This document shows positions 1-8,218 of a stretch of DNA of 64,000 nt, one piece after another (within the stretch, counting starts at the first letter, position 1; every line of letters begins with the position of its first letter). The translations under genes and the position numbers were made by a program. The notes beneath the pieces were generated by a model. That model searched no databases. It was given only the letters and a program-made list of their open reading frames with translations, and was not told the DNA's origin. Source of the DNA: Agromyces cerinus subsp. cerinus (GTDB lineage Bacteria > Actinomycetota > Actinomycetes > Actinomycetales > Microbacteriaceae); contig NZ_FSRJ01000004.1 of assembly GCF_900142065.1 (NCBI RefSeq), positions 62,001 through 126,000 of the forward strand. Reading direction: 5' to 3'.

Positions 1-1033
1 TCTCGTTGCCCGGGATCAGGCTCGACGCGAGGATCACCGTGTCGCCCTCGCCGATCTCGATCTGGTGGTCGCGGTTGGCCATGCGCGAGAGCACGGCCAT
101 CGGCTCGCCCTGCGAACCGGTCGACATGTAGACGATCTCGTCGTCGGGGATGTTGCCGGCCTTCTTGTAGTCGATGAGCACGCCCTCGGGAACCTTCAGG
201 TAGCCGAGGTCGGCGGCGATCGTCATGTTGCGCACCATGCTGCGGCCGAGGAGCGCCACACGACGGTGGTTCGCCCACGCGGCGTCGAGCACCTGCTGCA
301 CGCGGTGCACGTGGCTCGAGAAGCTCGCGACGATGACCCGACGGGGCGCGCGGTTGATGACCTCGTCGAGCACGGGCCCGATCGAGCGCTCGAGCGGCGT
401 GAAGCCCGGGACATCCGCGTTCGTGGAGTCGACCATGAAGACGTCGACGCCCTCTTCGCCGAGACGCGCGAACTCGCGCAGGTCGGTGAGGCGGCCGTCG
501 AGCGGCAGCTGGTCCATCTTGAAGTCTCCGGTCGCGAGCACGGTGCCCGCGTCGGTCTTGATCGCCACGGCGAGTGCGTCGGGGATCGAGTGGTTGACGG
601 CGATGAACTCGAGGCGGAACGGCCCGATCTGCTCGTGCCCGCCCTCTTTCACCGTGAGGGTGTAGGGCTTGATGCGGTGCTCTTTGAGCTTCGCCTCGAT
701 GAGCGCGAGCGTGAGCTGCGAGCCGATCAGGGGGATGTCTCCCCGGAGCTTCAAGAGGTACGGCACGGCACCGATGTGGTCCTCGTGACCGTGCGTGAGC
801 ACGACGCCGACGATGTCGTCGATGCGCGACTTCAGGAAGCCGAAGTCGGGCAGGATCAGGTCGACGCCCGGCTGGTGCTCTTCGGGGAAGAGCACGCCGC
901 AGTCGACGATGAGGATCTTGCCGTCGATCTCGTAGCTGGTCATGTTGCGGCCGACCTCCCCCAGGCCGCCGATGGGGATGATGCGGAGCGTTCCGGCCTC
1001 GAGCGGGGCGGGATCGATGACGACGTCGGGCAT
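1..1033 (-). CDS. rnj: Ribonuclease J, C-terminus beyond window edge
   Basis: Metallo-beta-lactamase/beta-CASP ribonuclease acting in RNA processing and decay in the cytoplasm. The visible N-terminal ~344 residues start MPDVVIDPAP and carry the zinc-binding HGHEDH motif at residues 81-86. A second metal-ligand region (ATGDFKMD) and beta-CASP segments (VDSTNADVPG, SFSSHVHR, STGSQGEP) follow. RNase J proteins are usually ~550 residues, so about 200 residues lie outside the window. The ATG is preceded by an AGGAGG-like sequence (ctccttct on the plus strand). It lies 107 bp downstream of dapA on the same strand, an order common in actinobacteria. Identification is firm; only the missing C-terminus is unseen. 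Confidence 0.96.
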   Translation of the reverse strand, partial: MPDVVIDPAPLEAGTLRIIPIGGLGEVGRNMTSYEIDGKILIVDCGVLFPEEHQPGVDLILPDFGFLKSRIDDIVGVVLTHGHEDHIGAVPYLLKLRGDIPLIGSQLTLALIEAKLKEHRIKPYTLTVKEGGHEQIGPFRLEFIAVNHSIPDALAVAIKTDAGTVLATGDFKMDQLPLDGRLTDLREFARLGEEGVDVFMVDSTNADVPGFTPLERSIGPVLDEVINRAPRRVIVASFSSHVHRVQQVLDAAWANHRRVALLGRSMVRNMTIAADLGYLKVPEGVLIDYKKAGNIPDDEIVYMSTGSQGEPMAVLSRMANRDHQIEIGEGDTVILASSLIPGNE

Positions 1034-1140
1034 GTGCCCTCCTTCTGTTGCGGTGTTCAGTTCGGTGCCGGCCCTGTGACCGGCGGATGTCTCGGAGCGG
1101 ATGTCGGTTCGAGCAGGTGCACGACGCGGCATCCGCTGGT

Positions 1141-2115
1141 TCAGCGGGTGGTTCCCGCGACCTTCGGCAGAGCGCCGCCGGCGGCGGCGTTGCGGTCGGG
1201 ACGGAAGTTGTGGAAGTCGACGCCGGGGATGCCCTGCACGTGGTCGATCTCGTCCTCGATGAGGGCGGCCTCCCACTCTTCGGGGCCGACGAGGGGCAGT
1301 CGCACGCGCGGGCTCGAGATGCGGCCGAGGCCGTGCAGGATGTACTTCGCCGCGACCGTGCCGGGCACGTGGGTCATGGTGGCGCGCACGAGCGGCTCGA
1401 GCTGCTGGTGGGCGGCGGTGGCCGTCGTGAGGTCGCCGCGGTTCACCGCGTCGACGATCGTGCGGTACGGCGCGGGCGCGATGTTCGCGGTGACGCCGAT
1501 GAGGCCCGTCGCGCCGATCGCGAGGTGCGGCAGCACGTTGGCGTCGTCGCCCGAGAAGTACATGAGGTCGGTCTGGTTCAGCACCCGGCTGACCTCGGAG
1601 AAGTCGCCCTTGGCGTCTTTCACGGCGAGGATGTTGGGGTGCTTGGCGAGCCGCAGGATCGTCTCGTACTTGATGGGCACGCCCGTGCGGCCGGGGATGT
1701 CGTAGAGGATGACCGGCAGGTCGGTGGCGTCGGCCACGAGCCGGAAGTGCGTCAGGATGCCCGCCTGCGTGGGCTTGTTGTAGTACGGCGTGACGATCAT
1801 GATGCCGTCGGCGCCGACGCGCTCGGAGTGCTTGTAGAGCTCGATCGCGTGCGCGGTCTCGTTCGACCCGCCGCCGGTGATGATCTTGGCGCGACCCGCG
1901 GCGACATCCTTGCCGACCTCGACCAGACGGATCTTCTCGGGGTCGGTGAGCGTCGAGGTCTCCCCCGTGGTGCCCGTGACGACGATGCCGTCGGCGCCTG
2001 CCGAGATGACATCGTCGATGTGCTTCTCGACCCCGGGCCAATCGACTTCGCCGTCCGCCGTCATCGGCGTGACGAGCGCGACGAGCACTTGTCCGAAGGG
2101 ATTCTCTGAAGTCAC
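1141..2115 (-). CDS. dapA: 4-hydroxy-tetrahydrodipicolinate synthase
   Basis: Condenses pyruvate with aspartate semialdehyde, the first committed step of lysine/diaminopimelate synthesis. The 324-residue protein has the family landmarks: GTTGE near residue 48, Tyr138 in ILYDIPGRTG and the Schiff-base Lys166 in ILAVKDAKGD. I use the GTG start giving MTSENPFGQVLVALVTPM; the frame stays open far upstream, but that part has no dapA-like sequence. Downstream is the RNase J gene. Upstream, where folA would often follow directly, sits a DUF559 gene flanked by palindromic repeats. dapB is at 8.2-9.0 kb in the same window. Confidence 0.95.
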   Translation of the reverse strand: MTSENPFGQVLVALVTPMTADGEVDWPGVEKHIDDVISAGADGIVVTGTTGETSTLTDPEKIRLVEVGKDVAAGRAKIITGGGSNETAHAIELYKHSERVGADGIMIVTPYYNKPTQAGILTHFRLVADATDLPVILYDIPGRTGVPIKYETILRLAKHPNILAVKDAKGDFSEVSRVLNQTDLMYFSGDDANVLPHLAIGATGLIGVTANIAPAPYRTIVDAVNRGDLTTATAAHQQLEPLVRATMTHVPGTVAAKYILHGLGRISSPRVRLPLVGPEEWEAALIEDEIDHVQGIPGVDFHNFRPDRNAAAGGALPKVAGTTR

Positions 2116-2229
2116 GCTCTCCAGCGTATCGGGTCGGCCCCGCGCGGCGGGCCCCGGCGGTCGCTCGGCGCGTACCTCGCCCGTCTCCTCGCCCGTCTCC
2201 TGCCTGCCTGCCCCTCCTTCATGTCGTTC

Positions 2230-2299
2230 CTGCGGATATACGATCCGGTGCGCCGTCTCGGCCGCTGATCCGGCGGGGTGTCGGATCGTATATCCGCAG
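2230..2299. repeat. 66-bp palindromic repeat, copy 1
   Basis: The core 2232-2297 begins GCGGATATACGATCCG and ends with its exact reverse complement; the stem extends to 18 bp (2230-2247 with 2282-2299). The spacer differs from copy 2 at 3398-3463, but both cores are exactly 66 bp and share the terminal 16 bp. No run of T follows either arm, so it is not a classic intrinsic terminator. It lies between the DUF559 gene stop and the dapA start. It may be a REP/MITE-like element; its function is unknown. Confidence 0.85.
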
Positions 2300-2378
2300 T
2301 TCTGCAGGCCCGAGAGGCGAGAGGGAGGCGCAGCGGAGACGTCGCTGCGACGGCGAAAGCCGACGGCGACAGGGGGCC

Positions 2379-3269
2379 TCAGACCGCGGCCGCGGCCGCG
2401 CGGACGCCTTCCGCCCAGCTGTCGATGTGCAGCCCGCGACGACACTTCTCGAGGATCGCCGCCTCGACGGCTGGCCAGTCGTGTACGACGAGCGCATAGT
2501 CGAATCGAAGCGTGTCGTATCCGTGCGCGGCCGCCACGGCATCTCGCACTAAGTCCTTGTGCCGGCTCTCCGCGTCCTCGTGTCCTGGCCGACCGTCGAC
2601 CTCCAGGATCAGACGGTCGCCCAGCACGAAGTCGACGCGACCGACCCCGACGATATCGACCTGCGCGGCGAGCGCGATCCCGAGTCGATGCATCCGCACC
2701 TTCATCAGCGATTCGAGTCCGCTCTCCGATTCCGCACACGCCAGGTCGACGAGCCAGGATCTGGACTCGGCGATCTGCGACCTCAGTCGGGTGAGGTCGA
2801 TGTGCGAGAGGCGCCGCAACCGGAGCGCCGATTCGAGGGCGGCGAAGAATGCATCCTCACCGATGCACAACAACAACTGTGCGAGGGCGTCGACGAGCCC
2901 GACACGGCCTGCCGCGACATCCGCTTCGCCCCAATGGCTCACGCAGGTGCAGCCGAGGTGAGGAAGGGCGTGCCCATGCGGCGGGATGGCGACATGCACG
3001 TGATCATCGACCGGGAGCACCCAGAGTCCTGCCTCCCGCGCTACGGAGACGCAGCCGAGCACGCCGCCGTGGGCGACAGCGGACCGGAGGTCGTCGGGCG
3101 CATCCCTTGCGACGTAGACACCCCGCCGTGCGCGTTCGATTGCACCCGAGCGAACCGCTCGTGCGATCGCCGCGCGCCCGATGCTGTGCGCGGCGAGCTC
3201 ACGAGCACTGGCGAGTCCTCCGAGCCGGGCGCAGACAGCCTGAACTACTGCCGATGAAGTCGTCGCCAT
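2379..3269 (-). CDS. AbiEi-type winged-helix plus DUF559 (Vsr-fold) protein
   Basis: A 296-residue protein. The N-terminus (about residues 5-50, with RAVRSGAIERARRGVYVA) resembles the winged-helix domain of AbiEi antitoxins. The C-terminus (about 195-270) has the DUF559/Vsr-like nuclease pattern: RVDFVLGDRLILEVDGRPGH, then a lysine/arginine stretch (RHKDLVRD) and a G-x-x-x-LRF strand. Proteins of this architecture are common singletons in actinobacteria; a role in nucleic-acid cleavage or defence is inferred only. It interrupts the folA-dapA neighbourhood and is bracketed by two 66-bp palindromes. No Shine-Dalgarno is obvious before the chosen ATG. No AbiEii-type toxin partner is next to it. 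Confidence 0.8.
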   Translation of the reverse strand: MATTSSAVVQAVCARLGGLASARELAAHSIGRAAIARAVRSGAIERARRGVYVARDAPDDLRSAVAHGGVLGCVSVAREAGLWVLPVDDHVHVAIPPHGHALPHLGCTCVSHWGEADVAAGRVGLVDALAQLLLCIGEDAFFAALESALRLRRLSHIDLTRLRSQIAESRSWLVDLACAESESGLESLMKVRMHRLGIALAAQVDIVGVGRVDFVLGDRLILEVDGRPGHEDAESRHKDLVRDAVAAAHGYDTLRFDYALVVHDWPAVEAAILEKCRRGLHIDSWAEGVRAAAAAV

Positions 3270-3397
3270 CGGGCGAGTATGTCGACCCGCTGAACGCCCC
3301 CGCGGCCAACTGCTTCTTCGGTGTCCGAGCCGGTCGATCTTCACCGTGTGGAGAAGGAGTCGGCGCTGAGGATCGACTCGCCTGCGCGTGCGCTCCC

Positions 3398-3463
3398 GCG
3401 GATATACGATCCGCCGCGCCGGTCTCTCTTGAGGACTCGCGGCGTGGCGGATCGTATATCCGC
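3398..3463. repeat. 66-bp palindromic repeat, copy 2
   Basis: Same length and same terminal GCGGATATACGATCCG arms as copy 1 at 2232-2297. The inner stem is longer here: 18 bp (3398-3415 with 3446-3463), continuing after one mismatch. Arms are conserved and the loop is variable, which points to a structure-selected repeat family. It sits between the start of the DUF559 gene and the stop of folA. Confidence 0.85.
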
Positions 3464-3512
3464 TGGAATGACGTGGGGTGGGACGCGGAGCATCGAGCGC
3501 TCAGAGTCGAGG

Positions 3513-4064
3513 TCAGGGGCGGTCGTAGCGGCGGAAGCGGTAGCCGATGCCCGTGCGGGAGACGTGCGTTGCGGTGTCGTCGGTGTCGACGAGCCGCCAG
3601 CTCAGGTCGATCGAGGGGGCGTAGGCGTCGCCGGGGATGTCGAGGTCGAGCTCGGTGACCTCGATCCGATCGGCGCGGTCGATGAGCCTGGCGAAGAGCT
3701 CGCCGCCGCCGATCGCCCAGATCCACTCGGGGTCGGATGCCGCGGCCGACGTCAGCGCGCCGTCGATCGACCCCGCACGCACGGCCCCCTCGGCCGACCA
3801 CTCGTCATTGCGGGTGACGACGATGTTCGCGCGCCCGGGCAGCGGCCGGAAGCGCTCGGGCAGCGAGTCCCAGGTCTTCCGGCCCATCACGACGGGGCTG
3901 CCGAGCGTGATCGCCTTGAAGTGGGCGAGGTCTTCGGGCACGTGCCACGGCATCACGCCGCCGGCCCCGATCACTCCGCCGTGCGCCTCTGCCCAGATGA
4001 GCCCGAGCTTGGGCGCCCGCGCAGTCGAAGCGGCCACGGCGGCCGAGGCATCCGCTCCGCTCAT
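3513..4064 (-). CDS. folA: Dihydrofolate reductase
   Basis: Reduces dihydrofolate to tetrahydrofolate with NADPH. The 183-residue protein has the DHFR signature [32 protein letters not shown] and the late cofactor motif [14 protein letters not shown] 15-20 residue Ala-rich N-terminal tail precedes the domain. The ATG overlaps the TGA of thyA by 4 bp (ATGA), so the two are translationally coupled. That is the usual pairing, since thymidylate synthase produces the dihydrofolate this enzyme recycles. Confidence 0.95.
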   Translation of the reverse strand: MSGADASAAVAASTARAPKLGLIWAEAHGGVIGAGGVMPWHVPEDLAHFKAITLGSPVVMGRKTWDSLPERFRPLPGRANIVVTRNDEWSAEGAVRAGSIDGALTSAAASDPEWIWAIGGGELFARLIDRADRIEVTELDLDIPGDAYAPSIDLSWRLVDTDDTATHVSRTGIGYRFRRYDRP

Positions 4065-4870
4065 ACCGCGACGGCCGCGCGGATCGGCGGGTGGTGCTGG
4101 TAGCCCTCGATCACGAAGTCCTCGTACTCGTAGTCGAAGACCGAGTCGGGGGTGCGCGCGAGCCGCAGCTTCGGCGGGGCGAACGGCTCACGGGTGAGCT
4201 GCTCGGTCACCTGCTCGACGTGGTTGTCGTAGATGTGGCAGTCGCCGCCGGTCCAGACGAAGTCGCCGACCTCGAGGCCGGTCTGCGCCGCGATCATGTG
4301 CGTCAGCAGCGCGTAGGAGGCGATGTTGAACGGCACGCCGAGGAAGAGGTCGGCGCTGCGCTGGTAGAGCTGGCACGAGAGCTTGCCGTCGGCGACGTAG
4401 AACTGGAACAGCGCGTGGCAGGGTGCGAGCGCCATCGAGGGGATGTCGGCCGGGTTCCACGCCGAGACGATGAGCCGGCGCGAGTCGGGGTTCGTGCGGA
4501 TCTGCTCGATGACCTCGGAGATCTGGTCGATCTGCTCGCCCGACGGCGTCGGCCACGACCGCCACTGCACGCCGTAGACGGGGCCGAGCTCGCCCTCGGA
4601 ATCGGCCCATTCGTCCCAGATGGTCACGCCGTGCTCGCGCAGCCAGCCCACGTTCGACGAGCCCTGCAGGAACCAGAGCAGCTCGTACGCGATCGACTTG
4701 AAGTGCACGCGTTTCGTGGTGATGAGCGGGAAGCCCTCGGAGAGGTCGAACCGCAGCTGGCGGCCGAACACGCTGCGCGTGCCGGTGCCCGTGCGATCGG
4801 TCTTCACGGCGCCGTGCTCGAGCACGTCGCGCAGCAGGTCTTCGTACGGAGTTGAGATCGTCTCGGCCAT
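4061..4870 (-). CDS. thyA: Thymidylate synthase (ThyA type)
   Basis: Methylates dUMP to dTMP using 5,10-methylene-THF. The 269-residue length matches the family (E. coli 264). The start [13 protein letters not shown] is followed by [21 protein letters not shown] and the catalytic Cys151 in [32 protein letters not shown] is also visible in two pieces. The frame is open further upstream, but that part is low-complexity and unlike ThyA. It is the first gene of a thyA-folA pair with a 4-bp overlap. Confidence 0.96.
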   Translation of the reverse strand: MAETISTPYEDLLRDVLEHGAVKTDRTGTGTRSVFGRQLRFDLSEGFPLITTKRVHFKSIAYELLWFLQGSSNVGWLREHGVTIWDEWADSEGELGPVYGVQWRSWPTPSGEQIDQISEVIEQIRTNPDSRRLIVSAWNPADIPSMALAPCHALFQFYVADGKLSCQLYQRSADLFLGVPFNIASYALLTHMIAAQTGLEVGDFVWTGGDCHIYDNHVEQVTEQLTREPFAPPKLRLARTPDSVFDYEYEDFVIEGYQHHPPIRAAVAV

Positions 4871-4988
4871 CCCCACAAGGCTAACCCGCACCGGCGACAC
4901 TTCGGCGAAGGCGAGCGGATGCCGCGGCATCCCGTCATCCTCGGTCACACTCCGCACGGGGCCGCGGCGGCTGCGTACGCTCGACCGC

Positions 4989-5429
4989 ATGGACTGGCTC
5001 CCCGCACTCGCGACCGGCGCAGCGCTGCTCGCCGTGGCGACCGCGGTCGGCCTCGTCTGGCGTTCGCGGCAGGGCGTCGCCCGCAGCGGCTCCGGCGACG
5101 TGGTTCGGCCGGCCGAGCTCGGCGTCGCCGCGTTCGGCGAACGCGCCACGCTCGTGCAGTTCTCGACCGAGTTCTGTGCGCGCTGCCCGGCGACGGGGCG
5201 CCTGCTCGCGCAGCTCGCCGGCGAGCACGACGGAGCGGCGCACGTGGAGGTCGACCTCACGCACCGGCCCGACCTCGCCGGCCGCTTCCGCGTGACCGAG
5301 ACGCCGACGACGCTCCTGCTCGACGCCGACGGCGCGGTGCGCGCCCGCATCGCCGGACTCCCCCGCCCCGCGGCGGTCCGCGAACGACTCGACGACCTCC
5401 TGAGGAGCCCCCATGCCATCTCCGGCTGA
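4989..5429 (+). CDS. Membrane-anchored thioredoxin-like protein
   Basis: A 146-residue protein with an N-terminal hydrophobic segment (about residues 4-24, [20 protein letters not shown]) and a thioredoxin fold carrying the redox motif FCARCPAT (CxxC = CARC) followed by the cis-Pro region [10 protein letters not shown]. It probably sits on the outer face of the membrane as a thiol-disulfide protein. Its 3' end overlaps the DUF4395 gene by 17 bp, so the two are very likely co-expressed. Divergent from thyA, with about 118 bp between starts. The substrate is unknown. Confidence 0.85.
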   Translation: MDWLPALATGAALLAVATAVGLVWRSRQGVARSGSGDVVRPAELGVAAFGERATLVQFSTEFCARCPATGRLLAQLAGEHDGAAHVEVDLTHRPDLAGRFRVTETPTTLLLDADGAVRARIAGLPRPAAVRERLDDLLRSPHAISG

Positions 5430-5901
5430 TTCTTCGTCATCGAGCGCCGACCGCGCTTCGGCCGGCATCGACCCGCGCGGCCCGCGCTTCGGCGCCGCGA
5501 TCACGGCGACCCTGCTGCTCATCACGGTCGTGCTCGCGATCGCGGGGGCGGATGCCGCGGCGTTCTGGCTGCTCGTCGCGATCACGCTGCTCTTCGCGTG
5601 GGGCGCGTTCGCGGGCATCCGCCGGCATCCGTACGGCCTGATCTTCGCCAAGCTGGTGCGCCCGCGGCTCGCACCGCCGACCGAGCTCGAAGACCCGCGC
5701 CCGCCGACCTTCGCGCAGGGCGTCGGCTTCGCCGTCGGTCTCGCCGGCGTGCTGCTCTCGCTCCTCGGACTCGAGTACGCGGTGCCGATCGCCGCGGCGA
5801 TCGCCTTCTTCGCGGCGTTCCTGAACGCCGCCTTCGACTTCTGCCTCGGCTGCCAGATCTACCTGCTGCTCGCTCGGGCCCGGATCGTCCCCGGGGTCTG
5901 A
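5413..5901 (+). CDS. DUF4395 membrane protein
   Basis: A 162-residue protein with about four hydrophobic segments (near residues 28-47, 50-65, 100-118 and 123-142) and the DUF4395 end motif with paired cysteines, [13 protein letters not shown]4395 proteins are often next to thioredoxin-like or rhodanese genes; here the upstream thioredoxin overlaps by 17 bp. This suggests the conserved cysteines exchange electrons with that partner. The ATG follows a good GAGGAG ribosome site inside the upstream gene. Function beyond a likely redox role is unknown. Confidence 0.85.
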   Translation: MPSPADSSSSSADRASAGIDPRGPRFGAAITATLLLITVVLAIAGADAAAFWLLVAITLLFAWGAFAGIRRHPYGLIFAKLVRPRLAPPTELEDPRPPTFAQGVGFAVGLAGVLLSLLGLEYAVPIAAAIAFFAAFLNAAFDFCLGCQIYLLLARARIVPGV

Positions 5902-5956
5902 CCTGCGGCCCCACTCCGCCGATAGGCTGGTGTCTCCGTTCGACGAGGAGGATCCC

Positions 5957-6382
5957 ATGGCTGTCACGAGTGAAGCGACCACCGTCTGGAAGGGCACGCT
6001 CTTCGAGGGATCGGGCGATGTCGCCCTCGACTCCTCGGGCCTCGCCTCCTTCCCCGTCAACTGGAAGGCCCGCGCCGAGGGCGTGGCCGCCACGACCAAC
6101 CCCGAGGAGCTGCTCGCGGCAGCGCACTCCTCGTGCTTCTCGATGGCGCTCTCGCTGGGCCTCGCCCAGGCGGGCACGCCCGCAGAGAGCATCCAGACCA
6201 CCGCGGCCGTCACCTTCGAGGCGGGCAAGGGCGTGCTCGGCAGCCACCTCCTCGTGAGCGCCCGCGTGCCCGGCCTCACCGAGGAGCAGTTCGAGGCCCT
6301 CGCCGAGGACGCGAAGAAGAACTGCCCGATCTCGCAGGCGCTCGCCGGCATCCCGATCACGATCGAAGCCGAACTCGCCTGA
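5957..6382 (+). CDS. OsmC/Ohr family hydroperoxide reductase-like protein
   Basis: A 141-residue OsmC-family protein that detoxifies organic hydroperoxides through two cysteines. The peroxidatic Cys lies in AAHSSCFSMALS and the second in KKNCPISQAL near the C-terminus. The start is set by GACGAGGAGGATCCC upstream of the ATG. It follows the thioredoxin/DUF4395 pair and precedes an SDR gene by 3 bp, forming a small redox-themed gene group. OsmC proteins of this subtype can use dihydrolipoyl carriers as reductant; that is family knowledge and not visible here. Confidence 0.92.
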   Translation: MAVTSEATTVWKGTLFEGSGDVALDSSGLASFPVNWKARAEGVAATTNPEELLAAAHSSCFSMALSLGLAQAGTPAESIQTTAAVTFEAGKGVLGSHLLVSARVPGLTEEQFEALAEDAKKNCPISQALAGIPITIEAELA

Positions 6383-6385
6383 TCC

Positions 6386-7291
6386 ATGCGGGTACTCGTC
6401 GCCGGTGCATCCGGATTCATCGGCTCCGCGCTGGTCACCGCACTGACCGGCGACGGGCACGAGGTCGTGCGCCTCGTGCGCCGACGCGCTGAGAGCCCCG
6501 ACGAGGCCTCATGGTCGCCGGCGGCGGGCATCATCGATTTCACCGTCATGGACCGGGTCGACGCGGTCGTGAACCTGTCGGGCGCCTCGCTCGCCCGGCT
6601 GCCTTGGTCGAAGTCGTACCGCGGCGAGATCCTCGAGTCGCGCATCACGGCGACCCGCACACTCGCCGACGCGATGCGCAAGGCGCGACGCCCGCCCACG
6701 GCCTTCCTCAATGCCTCGGCCGTCGGCTACTACGGCGACCGCCCGGGCGAACTCCTCACCGAGTACTCGAGCGCCGGCACGGGGTTCCTCGCGGAGGTCG
6801 TCGGCCGATGGGAGTCCGCGGCCGGGCTCGCCCCCGAAGAGACGCGCACCGTCGTCTTCCGCAGCGGCATGGTGGTCGGGCACGGCGGCGCCATGAAGCG
6901 CGTCGGCACGCTCACCCGCTTCGGCGTTTCGGCGCGGCTCGGAACCGGCGGCCAGCACTGGCCGTGGGTCGCACTCGACGACGAGGTCGGCGCCATCGTG
7001 CACCTGCTCGGGTCGTCGCTCTCTGGACCGGTGAACATCGCCGGCCCGACTCCTGCGACGGCCGACCGCGTGATGGCCGCGATGGCCGAGCGGATGCACC
7101 GACCGCACGCCTTCGGCGTGCCCGAGCGCATGCTCGAGGTCGCCCTCGGCCGCGCCGCCGACGAACTGCTGCTCTCGAGCCAGAAGGTGCGCCCGCAACG
7201 CCTCATCGACGACGGCTACCGTTTTCGCCACGCCACGGTCGAGTCGGCGATCGACGCGATGCTCACCGCGCCGCGCACGGTGGCCCGTTAG
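6386..7291 (+). CDS. TIGR01777-type epimerase/SDR protein
   Basis: A 301-residue atypical short-chain dehydrogenase. The N-terminal NAD(P) motif is VLVAGASGFIGSAL; SAVGYYGDRPGE and the C-terminal region ALGRAADELLLSSQKVRP are typical of the TIGR01777 family (YfcH/SulA-like). It begins 3 bp after the OsmC stop, so it is co-transcribed. The family's substrate is not known. The frame and length fit the family (about 300 residues). Confidence 0.88.
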   Translation: MRVLVAGASGFIGSALVTALTGDGHEVVRLVRRRAESPDEASWSPAAGIIDFTVMDRVDAVVNLSGASLARLPWSKSYRGEILESRITATRTLADAMRKARRPPTAFLNASAVGYYGDRPGELLTEYSSAGTGFLAEVVGRWESAAGLAPEETRTVVFRSGMVVGHGGAMKRVGTLTRFGVSARLGTGGQHWPWVALDDEVGAIVHLLGSSLSGPVNIAGPTPATADRVMAAMAERMHRPHAFGVPERMLEVALGRAADELLLSSQKVRPQRLIDDGYRFRHATVESAIDAMLTAPRTVAR

Positions 7292-7440
7292 GCCGATCCG
7301 CCCACCCGCCTCCGCGACGCGGACATCGGCGTCTGGTCGAGCAGGATCCGGCCGCCGGACGAGCTCATTGCGGCTCCGACACGGCGGGAATATCGTATGT
7401 ACGACCGACGCCGGCGGCGTCGCGCACGAGGAGGTGGGTC

Positions 7441-7626
7441 ATGGATCCGCTGTGGTGGATCGTGGGGCTCGCGATACTCGCGGTGATCGTCGTGTTGCTC
7501 GTCAGGAGCTGGGGACGCTCACGTGCCTCTTCCGAGGATCCCGCCGCCGAGCGCGCCGCCCAGGAGCAGTCGCGGATCGAGCAGGAGAAACGGGATCAGG
7601 CCGGCCCCGGTGCCGGCAGCATCTGA
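7441..7626 (+). CDS. Small single-pass membrane protein
   Basis: A 61-residue protein: one hydrophobic helix (residues 4-22, LWWIVGLAILAVIVVLLVR) then a charged, Glu/Gln/Arg-rich tail that could form a short coiled coil. The start is well supported by GAGGAGGTGGGTC immediately before the ATG. I do not recognise a named family. The 149 bp upstream hold no gene; TATCGTATGT near 7391 could be a -10 element, but that is weak. It is unlinked to the SDR gene. Confidence 0.65.
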   Translation: MDPLWWIVGLAILAVIVVLLVRSWGRSRASSEDPAAERAAQEQSRIEQEKRDQAGPGAGSI

Positions 7627-7777
7627 CGGCCGATGCCTTCGACGCCGACGCGCAGGCTCGTGAGAGAGCCGGCGGCGATGGCGTAGACATTGCGGGCAGC
7701 GCCTCCACCCCTGCGCCGCGGACTCAGCACGAGTCGCGCAGGCTCATCGAGGTTCGCTCGGGCTGATCGCCACGGCT

Positions 7778-8218
7778 TCAGCGAGGAAGGCGCGACAGCG
7801 CGATCGCCCGCCGCACGGCGTGCCTGGCGTTGCGACGATCGCCGGCCGCGTCGTACGCGAGTCCGAGCCGCATGGCCGCCTGCCACGACTCGGGAGCCGC
7901 ATCGGCCGCGGTCCGGAACTCGTCGAGGGCCGCGCCTGCTGCTGCCCGCTCGGGACGCCCGCTCGGCAGGAGCGGCAGTTCGAGGTCGAGCCCGCCCTCC
8001 GCGTCGAGCCGCTTCACGAGTTCGTGCGAGCGGATGCCGAACTCGAGCTCGCGCCAGAGCGCCCAGAGACCGATGAGCGGCAGCACGAGGAGCGCCACCC
8101 CCATCGCGATCGCGATCGGCTCCCCCGTCGCCATGAACTGCACGGCGCGCCATCCGACGAGCGCAAGGTAGAGCACGAGGAGCGCGGCCATGATGAGCGC
8201 GCCGAGCTTCGTGGTCAT
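7778..8218 (-). CDS. Two-helix membrane protein with TPR-like tail
   Basis: A 146-residue protein with two transmembrane segments (about residues 8-26 and 35-57), then a soluble tail resembling one tetratricopeptide unit (SWQAAMRLGLAYDAAGDRRN). Its ATG overlaps the dapB stop by 4 bp, so it is translated with dapB. Small TPR/membrane proteins at this position are seen in Microbacteriaceae dapB neighbourhoods. The role is unknown. Confidence 0.75.
   Translation of the reverse strand: MTTKLGALIMAALLVLYLALVGWRAVQFMATGEPIAIAMGVALLVLPLIGLWALWRELEFGIRSHELVKRLDAEGGLDLELPLLPSGRPERAAAGAALDEFRTAADAAPESWQAAMRLGLAYDAAGDRRNARHAVRRAIALSRLPR

Noticed and set aside
65..1705. Long plus-strand open frame of about 546 codons
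   Set aside because: It runs antisense to RNase J and dapA and encodes an Arg/Asp/Val-rich low-complexity product, typical of antisense frames in high-GC DNA.
2230..2299. Intrinsic terminator for the DUF559 gene
   Set aside because: The stem is followed by no T-run on either strand, and an equal-length copy exists at 3398-3463 where no transcript needs to end.
2116..2739. N-terminal extension of dapA to an upstream start
   Set aside because: The added residues are Arg-rich, cross the 66-bp palindrome and lack similarity to DapA; GTG 2115 fits the family start.
2379..3269. Abortive-infection toxin-antitoxin pair
   Set aside because: The N-terminal winged helix is AbiEi-like, but no AbiEii nucleotidyltransferase gene is adjacent.
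4871..5440. N-terminal extension of thyA
   Set aside because: It overlaps the divergent thioredoxin gene and is Ser/Arg/Ala low-complexity. MAETISTPY matches the usual ThyA start.
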